Below, piece after piece: positions 10,611 to 20,058 of a stretch of 64,000 bases of DNA. The DNA lies in assembly GCA_043228905.1 (NCBI GenBank), contig JBHGNT010000020.1, positions 62,001 through 126,000 of the forward strand. The letters run 5' to 3'. Source of the stretch: Azolla caroliniana (Eukaryota > Polypodiophyta). Every line of letters begins with the position of its first letter. Positions within the stretch are counted from its first letter, which is position 1. The position numbers and the translations under genes are program-made. The notes below the pieces were generated by a model that searched no databases, had not been told where the DNA came from, and was given only the letters and a program-made list of their open reading frames with translations.

Positions 10611-11738
10611 GGTCCGCCACAAACCTCCGGCATCCGTCCGGCTCAACCGATTCATCCTTATCTTCCACCGGACATCCCTTGATCAGGATGTCGTCCAAGA
10701 ATGGCATGGTGATATCTGGGAAGCAGTCCCTCAGCACCTTGTTCATTGCATTCATCATGTGTGCCACCGAGTTGGTCCCTCCTTGCGGCAGGGTACACAT
10801 TTGTACTAAGCCGAGAGGGGTTCGCATAGTCATAATATCCCTGCTCTCGATGGCTAGTTGGAATTGGTCATATCCTAATTACAAATTGCCAATCAAGTAG
10901 ATCGACCTTCCAATGAAGGCCTCCGCGAATTCATCAATGGTTGGCCCTATTCCTGCATCTCAAATGGTCACTTTGTTAACCGGCTGCAGGTCCTAAATGA
11001 AGCGCAACGTGTCGTTCTTCTTCAGCACGGTAAACCACCGGTTTGAATATGGAGCACTCGATGGCTCGAGAATTCCTATCTCCACCTTCTCTGCTTCAGC
11101 AACCCTATCAGCTTCATGATGTGAGCTCTAGGTACCGGAATTGGTTTGAGATTCCACGGCACATGTGGTACCGTGAAGATAACCATCGGCTCTACGATTG
11201 TTGGGTCGACGCACCCAATCTTCTCCGGTGAGAATGTGAAGGCCTTCACATGCCTCCCGAGCATCCTCCGAAACCGGTCCTCTTGCATGGGCAAAAGGAA
11301 GCCACCCCCACCGATCTTCAGCTTCCGTAGCGTCTCGTCGGTGAACCGGTTCCCTATACCGGCCGGATTCCACAAACTTGGCTCTGACGCGACCCCTTTC
11401 ATTTGCTCCTTGCTGCTCTCCGGCAAGGGAGCCGCGACTGGCCTCACCTTCCGGTCCACAGTCTTGCACCTCATGTCTCCCCGAAGTCCGCAATGACTTC
11501 GTATTTCAATGGAACCGGCCAGAATCACCCGGTCTTCGCTTAAGTCTTCCTCGACTACCTTCCCAATCTCTCCAAGGGTATCGTCGAATGAGACCGCCTC
11601 CATAATGCCGCTAATTTCATCGTTGAAACAAAGGGCACCGCACACCCTTAAACACTCTTCTACTTGCTTCTTTCTCCGCCCGCTGATGTCGGTTATGGTA
11701 CAACCTCCGTTGTCGGAGAAACAAAATTTCCTACCCAT
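10594..11738 (-). pseudogene. gypsy II pre-RT region and reverse transcriptase
   Basis: The upstream frame (220 codons, 11738-11076) ends with RMLGRHVKAFTFSPEKIGCV, then PMVIFTVPHVPWNLKPIPVP and AHIMKLIGLL, the segment that normally leads into RT. After frameshifts RT resumes with TTMRTPLGLVQMCTLPQG, then TNSVAHMMNAMNKVLRDC and the catalytic box MPFLDDILIKGC. The box F-L-D-D followed by IKG is unlike the usual plant chromovirus box (YIDDILIYS-like). The N-terminal 130 residues are not assigned. Confidence 0.65.
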
Positions 11739-11739
11739 G

Positions 11740-12090
11740 GTACATGTGTGGGGTTTCTCCGGGGTGTCCGGACTATCGCGGCCCCACGCCTTGATAGCCC
11801 TCTCTAAAAATCCTCTCGGCCGTCACTGCCGAGAGACTCGCAGTTCTGCTCATGGTTCAGTCATACCGCCCATCTTGGCTCTTCACCCGCGCGTACGCCG
11901 AACCGTTGTCCAACACTTTGGTCTCCATACGGGCTACCATAATGTAGGGCTCACCGAGAATTATTGGGTGAGAGCACGTCTCTTGCACAAAAAGTGTTGG
12001 TCTATCTCAATGTCGCCAATCTTTACGCATACATTTGGGCATGCTCCGTGTACTTCTTCCATAGCGCGCGTAGCCGCACTGTCGTAGTGT
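11740..12090 (-). pseudogene. gypsy II aspartic protease-like region
   Basis: Minus-strand codons give AMEEVHGACPNVCVKIGDIE, then (after an in-frame stop or shift near 11960) IILGEPYIMVARMETKVLDN and GSAYARVKSQDGR. A 'GACPNV.V.IGD...ILG.PYI...RMETKVLD.GSAYAR' pattern is what I associate with the retroviral-type protease of this gypsy lineage. The catalytic DSG motif itself is not visible, being upstream of the break. Confidence 0.45.
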
Positions 12091-12175
12091 ATTTCGTACA
12101 CTACGTGAAAAACGTATAGAGTACTAGATTCAATGAACATGAAGAAATAGAAGAAAATATTAAAATATATATTAC

Positions 12176-12245
12176 ATATATAGGGCAAGATTTGAAACTT
12201 GTACCTCCATGTTAATAATTTGACACCTTACCATTACACTAACAC
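12176..12245 (-). repeat. tRNA-like sequence (possible SINE or Pol III relic)
   Basis: Read on the minus strand it has an A-box-like stretch (TTAGTGTAATGGTAAGG) and, about 30 nt later, a B-box-like stretch (AAGTTTCAAATCTTGCC). It does not fold into a standard tRNA acceptor stem. A small hairpin (CTAACAC/GTGTTAG) follows at about 12238-12258, then AT-rich sequence resembling the LTR start at 42544. Confidence 0.4.
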
Positions 12246-13987
12246 ATCATAAGTGTTAGAAATAAATATTATTTCACACATATTTTCTAGGAAAAAGCTT
12301 TAGTTAGAAGGAAAACGCATTATAGAAAAAAAGTTACACATGCACATTTAGCATGCATGAACACTATAGTCGATAAAAAATGCATGAGGTTAGAAAAAGC
12401 ATGATTACTTTTAGAAAAAGCATGTTCGAGAAAGCATATAGTCCCGGGTAGCAGAGGCACCACCGCACCCCAATGCCCAAGAAATCGCCAGGAAGCTCAA
12501 TATGGACACAGTTACGAATGCCAGCATCAGAAAGAAGCTGGGTTTGACGATGGTAGGAGAGAAACATTTCGAGATTCCCCCTGCAGAAGACTTGGAAAGA
12601 TATTTTAGAGAGTACTCAACCTCCGCCAAAGCCTACAGAACAAAGGACATTTCGAACGCTTTTTTCCGGGAGGTGGCAAAACTTTTATTGGAAGTCGGTT
12701 GCGTCCATGTGAACGCTTACGGGATGCCGAAGCAGAAAGTCGGCATCGTCATCAACACATTCGAAGGCCGTGTCATGGATTGGGGAGTAATCACGAGCCC
12801 AACGTTAAGAGATGGCTTGCCCACCTTTCAGGTCAGGAAGAAGCTACATCCAATAATACAGCAGTACTTAACTGTGTTGTTTCCTCCCCGAGGACTGCCC
12901 GCACCGGATACAAGACTCATGCCTCCACCTCGGGCCGTGAAATGGCGATTAACGGACCTGGTGACGAAGGAATAGGAGGAGGAACCAAACCCTCCCACGT
13001 CGAAATGGCGTCGACGCAAGAGGAGGGGCAAGCCAATCGAGTTGATTTCGGAGAAGCGCCAACTACGGCCGAATAGGAACAACAAGAGCCGAGCCACAGT
13101 AGCCCTAGGCCTAAGCGTCGACAGTTGGATCGCAAGGATGGTCACGAACTGGTAAAGAATGCAGACGCACAGGTGGAAGAGTGCGCGCCCACGGAGCCCA
13201 CATCTACACTGAAGCTCATCCGCGAGCCGCAACCAATCATAACGCCACAATCGCAAAGCGGAAAAGGTGTGCTTATGGCAAAAAGTGAAGTGTTACACTA
13301 TCCAGACATTCCGGATACGGCCCATGAGTTTGGCGCATTGTTACAATTTGGGACGACATATGAACTCATGGAATTCCTGATGACACAGTAGATCATGGTG
13401 TCCCAACGAATGGCCGAGGAGCATGTTGAACAGCAGATGATTGAGCGTGCACTAACACATATGGTGGAGAGCGAAGATGAGGGTCCACTAACAAAAGTGG
13501 GCCAAAAACGTAATGCAGGGGTCCGGCGGGTTGGAATTGAATTGACTCCCCTGAATGCTGCATTAGTGGAGATTCATTGGGAGTTAGCAAAAGTGAGCCT
13601 GGATGCCAAAGATATGGCAATAAAAAATAAAAATGTTTGGAAAACAGTAAAAGTGACCCAGGAACAATTGAACAAGGCGCAGGAGCGCATTGTGCAACTA
13701 GAGAACAATGCGGCCAGTACGCAACCCCCTCCAGCCCTTGCCCCGCACGACACGGAAGTTTAGACGCTAAGGGAAGAGGTAGAGGCCCAAGCAGCACTCA
13801 CGGCAAACGCAAAAAGGGCTACGAAGCTAGCCGAAACGAAGATTGACCGCCTCAAATCAGAGCTCCGCCAATCATCTGACAGAGAAGCAGACATGAGGGT
13901 GAAAGGACGCAAGGTGGTCAAAACACTTCAAGATAAGCTCGATGCAGAGGTAGTGGCACATGGCCGAACAAAGGAAGAGAAGGAAAA

Positions 13988-14399
13988 TGTTGAGCGGCAA
14001 GCTCAACCGGAGCCGGATCGGCTGAATAAGCCGGAGCCGGTAAGCGAGACGGATCGGGCGAAATGGATCGGTATGATGGTGAGCAAACGAACCGGCAAGC
14101 AGTGGAGGCCGGGTGCAATCCGTAACTGGCAGTCCAATCGGAAGCCTAGTATAGGATAGACTACTAGGTAGCTATAGTCTCGTAGTAAGTGTCAGATGCT
14201 CGTGTGAGCAATGAAGTACATGGTACTTCTGTCAGTTCCAAGAGGACTTGTATAAATAGTGCTACTTAGCACAGTGTGTATTGACAGAGCCTTGATATAA
14301 TTTTTGAAATTACGTTCTGCTCTCTCTGTCTCTCTCTCTCTCTTTCTCTCTCTCTCTGTTGTTCTCTGTTTTACGCTTCCGCAAACACTTACGTTTACA
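13988..14399 (+). repeat. 5' LTR of copia element
   Basis: It starts TGTTGAGCGGCAAGCTCAAC, with a short internal inverted repeat TTGAGC...GCTCAA. It carries a promoter-like GGACTTGTATAAATAGTGCT at about 14246-14265 and a CT-rich tract at 14318-14358. It ends GCAAACACTTACGTTTACA directly before the primer site. Confidence 0.92.
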
Positions 14400-14411
14400 T
14401 GGTATCAGAGC
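14400..14411 (+). other. Primer-binding site, initiator Met-tRNA type
   Basis: TGGTATCAGAGC directly abuts the 5' LTR. This is the standard plant copia primer site complementary to the 3' end of initiator methionine tRNA. Confidence 0.92.
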
Positions 14412-14493
14412 GCGAGGGTTGAGAACCTCTGTTGCAGACATTTACTCTTGAGAAGAAAACCCTAACAGGTCGAAAACAGACATAGTAGAAGAC

Positions 14494-15096
14494 ATGGATA
14501 GAGGCATGGCTACGTCGCTCCCGGTGGAGAAGCTCGACAGGAGCAACTACGCATCCTCGTCTTACAAGATGCACCAGTACCTGCTTGGACACGGGTACTG
14601 GAGTTATGTCGAAGGAGCGAATGATGCGGCGCCAGACTCGGCACACAAGGACTTCCCAGTATGGGAACAGGCGGCAAGCAGGGTGATGTACTGCTTCGCG
14701 TCCAGTGTCGGCGATCAGCTGCTCAGCCACATCTGTGACGCCAAGACACCGAAGGATGCTTGGGGGAACCTGAAAAAGGTTTTCGCCGCAAGCACCACTG
14801 CCCGGAAGCTGCAACTCAGACAGGAGTTGAGCAATGTTCGACAGAAGAACATGTCCGTGGCAGACTACACGGGCTGGATAAAGGAGATCTGCGACTCGCT
14901 CGCCTCTATCAATGTTACCGTAGAGGAAGACGAGATGGTGCAGGTATGTCTCGGAGGCCTGGCGTCCAAGTTCGAAGCGTTCCGGATTGCGGTGTGTACA
15001 AGGGAGAATACCCCCTCATTCTTCGACTTACAATCGATGCTCCATATAGAGGAGAACCACGTCGGTGCATCTACCAGTGCATCCCCGGACAGCTGA
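14494..15096 (+). CDS. copia Gag (N-terminal and UBN2 part)
   Basis: This 200-codon frame begins with MDRGMATSLPVEKLDRSNYA about 80 bp after the primer site. It continues with the UBN2-type gag fold: YKMHQYLLGHGYWSYVEG, then LKKVFAASTTARKLQLRQEL, then EDEMVQVCLGGLASKFEAFR. Gag forms the virus-like particle in the cytoplasm. The frame stops with TGA at 15094-15096, directly before an ATG that opens the frame with the zinc knuckle. The related copy at 36864 has a TAG at the same place and the copy at 62038 has a lysine codon. So either a stop evolved there or both copies decayed at the same codon. Confidence 0.85.
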   Translation: MDRGMATSLPVEKLDRSNYASSSYKMHQYLLGHGYWSYVEGANDAAPDSAHKDFPVWEQAASRVMYCFASSVGDQLLSHICDAKTPKDAWGNLKKVFAASTTARKLQLRQELSNVRQKNMSVADYTGWIKEICDSLASINVTVEEDEMVQVCLGGLASKFEAFRIAVCTRENTPSFFDLQSMLHIEENHVGASTSASPDS

Positions 15097-16404
15097 ATGT
15101 TGTACACGGGAACGGATCAGTTCCGTGGGCGTGGTGGAAGAGGTGGGTCGGCACGCAATGGAGGCGGCCGGCAAGAGCAGGAACGGAGGCACTATGAGCG
15201 TGCCAACAGCAGTTCCGGGACTTCCACAAGCATGGGGAGTCAAGGCGGTGCCGGAGGCCGGCAAGACAAATCTGCTACGGAATGTTGGTACTGTGGCAAA
15301 AAAGGCCACAGGGAAAGCGAGTGCTGGAGAAAGTGTGCCGATTCAGACGAATCCGGATTCGGCAAGACCGGTAAGGATGGTCGGCAAAACTCGCACTACG
15401 CAAACGGATTAGGAGGATCCGGAACCGGAAAGGCCGGTAAGGGGCCAGCCTTGGTGATGAATCACAAGGCAAACTCAATGAAGAAGACCACTTCCAAAAC
15501 GGAGGAAGTGTGGTATGTTGATTCCCGCACATCGAACCACATGACGAGCCACAAAGAGTGGTTCTCCTTTCTGGAGAAACCGGATCAACCAGGAGTAGTC
15601 GAAATCGGAGACGACACTCCTCACCCAATTGTGCACGTCGGAGAAGTCCCTCTAAGCCACGTCGGACAGAAAGGGAAGCTGATGAACGTATTACACGTTC
15701 TGACAATCACGAAGAACCTGGTGTCCGTCGGTCAGATTGTCGACCAGGGGATGCAGGTGCGGTTTACGCACCTCGGGTGCTTCATTGAGGATGAGGGCGA
15801 AGTCATTGCGCAAGGGCGTAGAGACGGGAGGATGTTTATCCTCGACACCAATGACTTTGGCACCGCTATGTTCGCGAAACGACAGAAGGTCGAGTCGGAC
15901 ATCGACCTGTGGCACAAGCGGATAGGCCACGTCAACTACCGGAGGCTTCAAGATCTGCAAACAAAACAAGTCGTTTTCGGTTTGCCGAAGTTCAACGGCC
16001 GGAGAGCTGAAATTTGTGAAGCATGCCAACTTGGGAAGCAACACCGGCTTCCATTCCCCACCGAACGGAACCGGAGCCGTAACAAGCTCGATCTCATCCA
16101 TTTGGATGTGTGGGGACCGGCACAAAGTGTAAGCCTTGGCGGGAGCCGATACTTCGTCTCCTTCATCGACGACTATACTCGGCATACTTGGATCTACCTC
16201 ATTGAGCGGAAGAGCAAAGTCTTCGACTATTTCCGGAGCCTCCAGAAGATGGTGGAACGGGAATCGGAGAGGAAGATCAAATGCCTTCGGTCGGATGGCG
16301 GAAAGGAATATTTTTCCGGCCAATTCACTAGTTATCTGCAGCAGAAGGGAATTCGGCGAGAGTTCAGCTGCAGATACACACCGGAGCAAAACGGTGTGGC
16401 CTAA
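15097..16404 (+). CDS. copia zinc knuckle, protease and integrase
   Basis: This 435-codon frame starts with an Arg/Gly-rich stretch (RGRGGRGG), then a CCHC knuckle CWYCGKKGHRESEC. The protease site reads VWYVDSRTSNHMTS: the catalytic Gly after DS is Arg (CGC at 15526-15528), which should abolish activity. GAG-pre-integrase follows (LWHKRIGHVNYRRL...CEACQLGKQH, a full HHCC site). The integrase core has LIHLDVWGP, CLRSDGGKEYF and PEQNGVA, giving both Asp and the Glu. The frame ends with TAA at 16402, where a sense codon is expected before RKNRT. Confidence 0.88.
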   Translation: MLYTGTDQFRGRGGRGGSARNGGGRQEQERRHYERANSSSGTSTSMGSQGGAGGRQDKSATECWYCGKKGHRESECWRKCADSDESGFGKTGKDGRQNSHYANGLGGSGTGKAGKGPALVMNHKANSMKKTTSKTEEVWYVDSRTSNHMTSHKEWFSFLEKPDQPGVVEIGDDTPHPIVHVGEVPLSHVGQKGKLMNVLHVLTITKNLVSVGQIVDQGMQVRFTHLGCFIEDEGEVIAQGRRDGRMFILDTNDFGTAMFAKRQKVESDIDLWHKRIGHVNYRRLQDLQTKQVVFGLPKFNGRRAEICEACQLGKQHRLPFPTERNRSRNKLDLIHLDVWGPAQSVSLGGSRYFVSFIDDYTRHTWIYLIERKSKVFDYFRSLQKMVERESERKIKCLRSDGGKEYFSGQFTSYLQQKGIRREFSCRYTPEQNGVA

Positions 16405-18129
16405 AGGAAGAACCGGACACTCGTCGAAGCGGCAAGGACAATGCTGGAGGAGAAGAGCATGCCCCGGTTCTACTGGGCGAAGGCGGTCCGGACGGCCGTC
16501 TACATACAAAACCGCATTGGTGACAAGGTGTCAACTCATGAGCTGTATTTTGGGCGCAAGCCGAACTTGAGACACCTTCGGATATTCGGCAGCATAGCGT
16601 ATGTGCATGTGCCGGATCAGAAGCGGAGAAAGCTGGATGCAAAATCGGAAAAATGCATCCTAGTCGGCTATGCTGAAGAGCAAAAGGGGTATAAGTGCTA
16701 TAACCCCCGGACGAAGGAAGTCCGAGTTAGCCAGGATGTCGAATTCGATGAATCGGCATCCTGGTATTCCGTACCCACTCCAACTTCCGATCCCGACCCA
16801 ATGCCGGAAGATCAGGCCAGTGAGCCTGAATCAGCCCTAGCAGAGGATGATGAAGCCGGGACTCAAGATGAGAGTCTGGAATCGTTACGGTTGAGCGGAC
16901 CGAACGAGCGACTGAGTCGGTTGGACCAGTCGGATGAAGAGACAGCAAGTGGTGGAGACTCTGTCGTACTCTCCCCGCGCAAGGAACCGAGGAAACGGTT
17001 CACGCGCAAAGAGAAGGGGAAGAGGAAGATGCCGGAATTCGAAACCGGCATCGATGAGTCGGATCGGTGCGTATCCGACTCCGGAAAGGAGAAAAGCAGA
17101 TCTTCGGCAACGAAGATCGAACTGGCCAAGAAGGGCCTCAAATCAGGTGACGGTGCGTTGCGCCGATCAACCCGTCAGAAGGATCCCGTCGTGCGGTACG
17201 GGTACAATGAATACATGGCGCATCATTATGCGTACATGACTAAGGTGACAGAAGTGCATGAGCCGGAGAGCTACACAGAAGCGGCAAAGGACGCAAATTG
17301 GTGTGCCGCTATGGACGAAGAAATGCGGGCACTCGATGCCAACGAAACTTGGGACCTAGTTGATCCTCCCCGTCACTGTAAACCGATCGGATGCAGGTGG
17401 GTGTACAAGGTCAAGTACAACGCCGACAGTTCTGTTAACCGGTACAAAGCCCGGCTAGTGGCGAAGGGATACGCGCAGACCCACGGAATCGACTACAACG
17501 AGACCTTCGCTCCTGTGGCGAAGATGACGACGGTTCGTGTGGTACTGGCGGTTGCTGCGGCAAGGGGGTGGCATCTTCACCAGATGGATGTGAAGAACAC
17601 CTTCCTTCAAGGAGAGCTTGAAGAAGAAGTCTTTATGACTCAGCCCCCCGTATTTCACTCAGAGATGAACAAGTCGGCAGTATGCCGACTGAAGAAGTCG
17701 CTTTACGGCTTGAAGCAAGCCCCCCGAGCTTGGAACGCGAAGATCACGCACCGGTTGCGTAAGCTGGGGTTTGCTGTCTCTAAGTCGGACTCTTCGTTGT
17801 TCATCCGGCAAGGCTCTGACGGTCCGGTATGTATACTCTTGTATGTGGATGATTTAGTCATCACTAGACCGGGTCTTCCCGAAATCAACCGCGTCAAGTC
17901 CCAGTTGTCGGACGCATTCGAAATGAAGGACCTGGGGGACCTTCATTATTTTCTTGGGCTCGAAGTGATCCGGACTCACTACGGCATATTGCTCTCACAA
18001 CGACATTACGTGTTGAATATGTTGTATAAGTTCGGCATGACGGATTGCCGACCTGTCTCCACACCCCTGGACCGGAACCAGAAGCTCCGTCCCAACTCCG
18101 GACCGGCTTGCAATGAGAAACAGTACTGA
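16405..18129 (+). CDS. copia integrase tail, hinge and reverse transcriptase
   Basis: The frame continues directly from the stop at 16402; the first ATG is at 16441. It covers the end of integrase (FYWAKAVRTAVYIQNRIG and the LRIFGSIAYVHVPDQ module). A long acidic, Ser-rich hinge follows (about 16760-17160). Then RT: TWDLVDPPRHCKPIGCRWVY, NETFAPVAKMTTVRVVL, HQMDVKNTFLQGELEEEVFM, SLYGLKQAPRAW and the catalytic LLYVDDLVIT near 17837-17866. The frame stops at TGA 18127-18129 within EKQY*QVVGS, where CGA is expected, so this may be a single C-to-T change. Confidence 0.88.
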   Translation, partial: RKNRTLVEAARTMLEEKSMPRFYWAKAVRTAVYIQNRIGDKVSTHELYFGRKPNLRHLRIFGSIAYVHVPDQKRRKLDAKSEKCILVGYAEEQKGYKCYNPRTKEVRVSQDVEFDESASWYSVPTPTSDPDPMPEDQASEPESALAEDDEAGTQDESLESLRLSGPNERLSRLDQSDEETASGGDSVVLSPRKEPRKRFTRKEKGKRKMPEFETGIDESDRCVSDSGKEKSRSSATKIELAKKGLKSGDGALRRSTRQKDPVVRYGYNEYMAHHYAYMTKVTEVHEPESYTEAAKDANWCAAMDEEMRALDANETWDLVDPPRHCKPIGCRWVYKVKYNADSSVNRYKARLVAKGYAQTHGIDYNETFAPVAKMTTVRVVLAVAAARGWHLHQMDVKNTFLQGELEEEVFMTQPPVFHSEMNKSAVCRLKKSLYGLKQAPRAWNAKITHRLRKLGFAVSKSDSSLFIRQGSDGPVCILLYVDDLVITRPGLPEINRVKSQLSDAFEMKDLGDLHYFLGLEVIRTHYGILLSQRHYVLNMLYKFGMTDCRPVSTPLDRNQKLRPNSGPACNEKQY

Positions 18130-19260
18130 CAGGTTGTCGGAAGCTTGATCTACTTAACCATCACCCGACCCGACATCAGCTATCCGGTCGGCATGGTAAG
18201 CCAGTTCATGCAGAAGCCGACCATGGAGCACCTTCAGTGCGCGCAACGAATATTACGGTATGTCAACGGCACTAAGGACCGGGGACTGCTATACTGGCGA
18301 GGTATACCCGAAGAGCTCGTCGGTTACACAGATGCTGACTGGGTCGGCGATGCGTCTGATCGCTGCTCCACTTCCGGATACATGTTCTCCATAGGTAGCG
18401 CGGTCGTTGCGTGGAGCAGCAAGAAGCAGCCCACAGTGGCTTTGTCAAGCATTGAGGCTGAGTACCGGGTCGCTACCATTGCCACTTGTGAAGCCATCTG
18501 GCTTCGGCGACTGCTGCGAGACTTGCGGATCGAGGTACCGACCCCGATCCCGATTTACTGCGATAACATGAGCAGCCTGCAGCTCGCCAGGAACCCTGTG
18601 TTCCATGCTCGCACAAAGCACATCGAGGTGCACTACCACTTCGTGTGTGAGCGGGTCCTGAGCGGTGAAGTTGACCTACGGTATGTTCATACGGATCGGC
18701 AAGTTGCCGACATCTTCACCAAGCCGCTCGGATCGGACAAGTTGCAGCACTTTACCGACATGCTTGGTATTCAGCATCTCGACGTGCCGCACTTGAGGGG
18801 GAGAAGCAAGGGCAAAGTCTCTACCGAAATGGGCAAAGGCCAAAAACCTGTTGAACCCGTCGGTAAGAGGAGAGCAAGAAGAAGAGGAGACAAGAAGCTG
18901 AACGAAGCCGAGTCGACGAAGGAAGTCGACACATCCGAACAGGTCGGAGCAAGCGGCTGTGAAGAAGAGTTGTGCACTCAGGAAGAGAAGCGCATGTTGT
19001 GCGGAGGTCATCACGACGGTACTGACCATGATACAGAGTCGAATGAAGAATTCGATTTCGGTTCACCGGCTGAAGAAGCCGAGGGAAGCATGGAGAAGGC
19101 CAAGACTCGGAAGTGGTCCGATGTGGTGAGAGGCCTGACGCCGGAAGTCGAATCGGAGTGTACCAATTCGGACAAGAGCTGGAACGAGTCGGAGACAGCT
19201 GACTCGGATCAACAGATGGATCCGGATGAGACGGATCGACTGAAGGCCAAGGGGACATGA
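18130..19260 (+). CDS. copia RNase H with acidic C-terminal tail
   Basis: The frame has no ATG of its own at the start and continues the polyprotein after the TGA. RNase H shows VGYTDADWVGDASDRCSTSG, SKKQPTVALSSIEAEY, IYCDNMSSLQLARNPVFHAR and DIFTKPLGSDKLQHF. A normal copia ORF ends near LDVPHLRGR. Here it runs on for about 155 residues of highly charged sequence (KRRARRRGDKK, then Glu/Asp-rich stretches, WNESETADSDQQMDPDETD) to TGA at 19258. The tail has no domain I recognise and appears in related copies at 5884 and 43387. Confidence 0.85.
   Translation, partial: QVVGSLIYLTITRPDISYPVGMVSQFMQKPTMEHLQCAQRILRYVNGTKDRGLLYWRGIPEELVGYTDADWVGDASDRCSTSGYMFSIGSAVVAWSSKKQPTVALSSIEAEYRVATIATCEAIWLRRLLRDLRIEVPTPIPIYCDNMSSLQLARNPVFHARTKHIEVHYHFVCERVLSGEVDLRYVHTDRQVADIFTKPLGSDKLQHFTDMLGIQHLDVPHLRGRSKGKVSTEMGKGQKPVEPVGKRRARRRGDKKLNEAESTKEVDTSEQVGASGCEEELCTQEEKRMLCGGHHDGTDHDTESNEEFDFGSPAEEAEGSMEKAKTRKWSDVVRGLTPEVESECTNSDKSWNESETADSDQQMDPDETDRLKAKGT
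18791..18804 (+). other. Internal PPT-like sequence
   Basis: ACTTGAGGGGGAG lies where plant copia elements normally have the polypurine tract just before the 3' LTR. Here it is followed by about 715 bp of extra sequence and a second tract before the LTR. Confidence 0.6.
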
Positions 19261-19530
19261 ACACAGCGGAATTCGATGCCATCGTGGGAGAACCGACGGA
19301 TCGGCAATCGCCGGAGTCACAGCAACGTGACTGCTGAGATGGGCCTATTGAGCAGACATACCGACCGAGAGGGTCGAGGCGCACAGATCCAAAGGGGTCG
19401 CGGCAAACGGGACCGGACTGGACGAGGAGCGCGAGCAAGGCGGAGTGACGCCAGGAGAAGTCGGTTGGAAGAACCGACTGCCATAGAGGTCGACACTACG
19501 ACCCCACCTCAGGTTGAGCTTGAGGGGGAG
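19261..19530 (+). other. 3' untranslated segment and polypurine tract
   Basis: Non-coding tail of the element. It ends GCTTGAGGGGGAG at 19518-19530, directly before the 3' LTR TG. This is the working polypurine tract for plus-strand priming. The GAGATGGGCCTATTGAGCAG block near 19336 is also seen at 6080. Confidence 0.8.
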
Positions 19531-19861
19531 TGTTGAGCGGCAAGCTCAACCGGAGCCGGATCGGCTGAATAAGCCGGAGCCGGTAAGCAAGACGGATCGA
19601 GCGAAACAGATCGGTATGACGGTGAGCAACCGAACCGGCAAGCAGTGGAGGCCGGGTGCAATCCATAACCGGCAGTCCAATCGGAAGCCTAGTATAGGAT
19701 AGACTACTAGGTAGCTATAGTCTCGTAGTAAGTGTCAGATGCTCGTGTGAGCATTGAAGTACATGGTACTTCTGTCAGTCCCAAGAGGACTTGTATAAAT
19801 AGTGCTACTTAGCACAGTGTGTATTGACAGAGCCTTGATATAATTTTTGAAATTACGTTCT

Positions 19862-19900
<39 letters not shown>

Positions 19901-19942
19901 GTTGTTCTCTGTTTTACGCTTCCGCAAACACTTACGTTTACA
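19531..19942 (+). repeat. 3' LTR of copia element
   Basis: The same length as the 5' LTR and nearly identical. Differences are mostly G/A and C/T changes in the first 260 bp, plus a purer CT run at 19863-19897. It is followed by the target duplication GAAAA (19943-19947). Confidence 0.92.
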
Positions 19943-20058
19943 GAAAAGCTGCAGGAGGAAGTAAGCAAAAAGGAGGTCATCATTACAACGTTATGGGAAT
20001 TAGCACAAAGGAAGGCAGCGTGGTATGAAGAGAAGCTTGCACATGAGCATGAACAAAC

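Larger units (their letters stand above)
10594..12090 (-). mobile_element. Ty3/gypsy element II fragment, minus strand
   Basis: The order on the minus strand is protease-like (12090-11740), linker plus pre-RT region (11738-11076), then RT with its catalytic box (10833-10594). The right side borders an AT-rich tRNA-like sequence, and the left side is cut by gypsy I at about 10600. No LTR, gag, RNase H or integrase is left. It differs clearly from gypsy I and from the gypsy fragments at 21695 and 39909. Confidence 0.7.
13988..19942 (+). mobile_element. Full-length Ty1/copia element, TSD GAAAA
   Basis: Both LTRs are 412 bp (13988-14399 and 19531-19942), begin TGTTGAGCGG and end ACGTTTACA. GAAAA is duplicated at 13983-13987 and 19943-19947. 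The internal order is PBS, gag, zinc knuckle, protease, integrase, RT, RNase H, a charged 3' tail and a PPT. I count about ten LTR differences outside the CT microsatellite, eight of them transitions, so the insertion is fairly recent but not new. Three in-frame stops (15094, 16402, 18127) and a protease active-site change make it non-autonomous. Confidence 0.93.

Noticed and set aside
15691-16509. 272-codon minus-strand frame
   Set aside because: It is antisense to the copia protease-integrase coding sequence, whose plus-strand motifs are clear.
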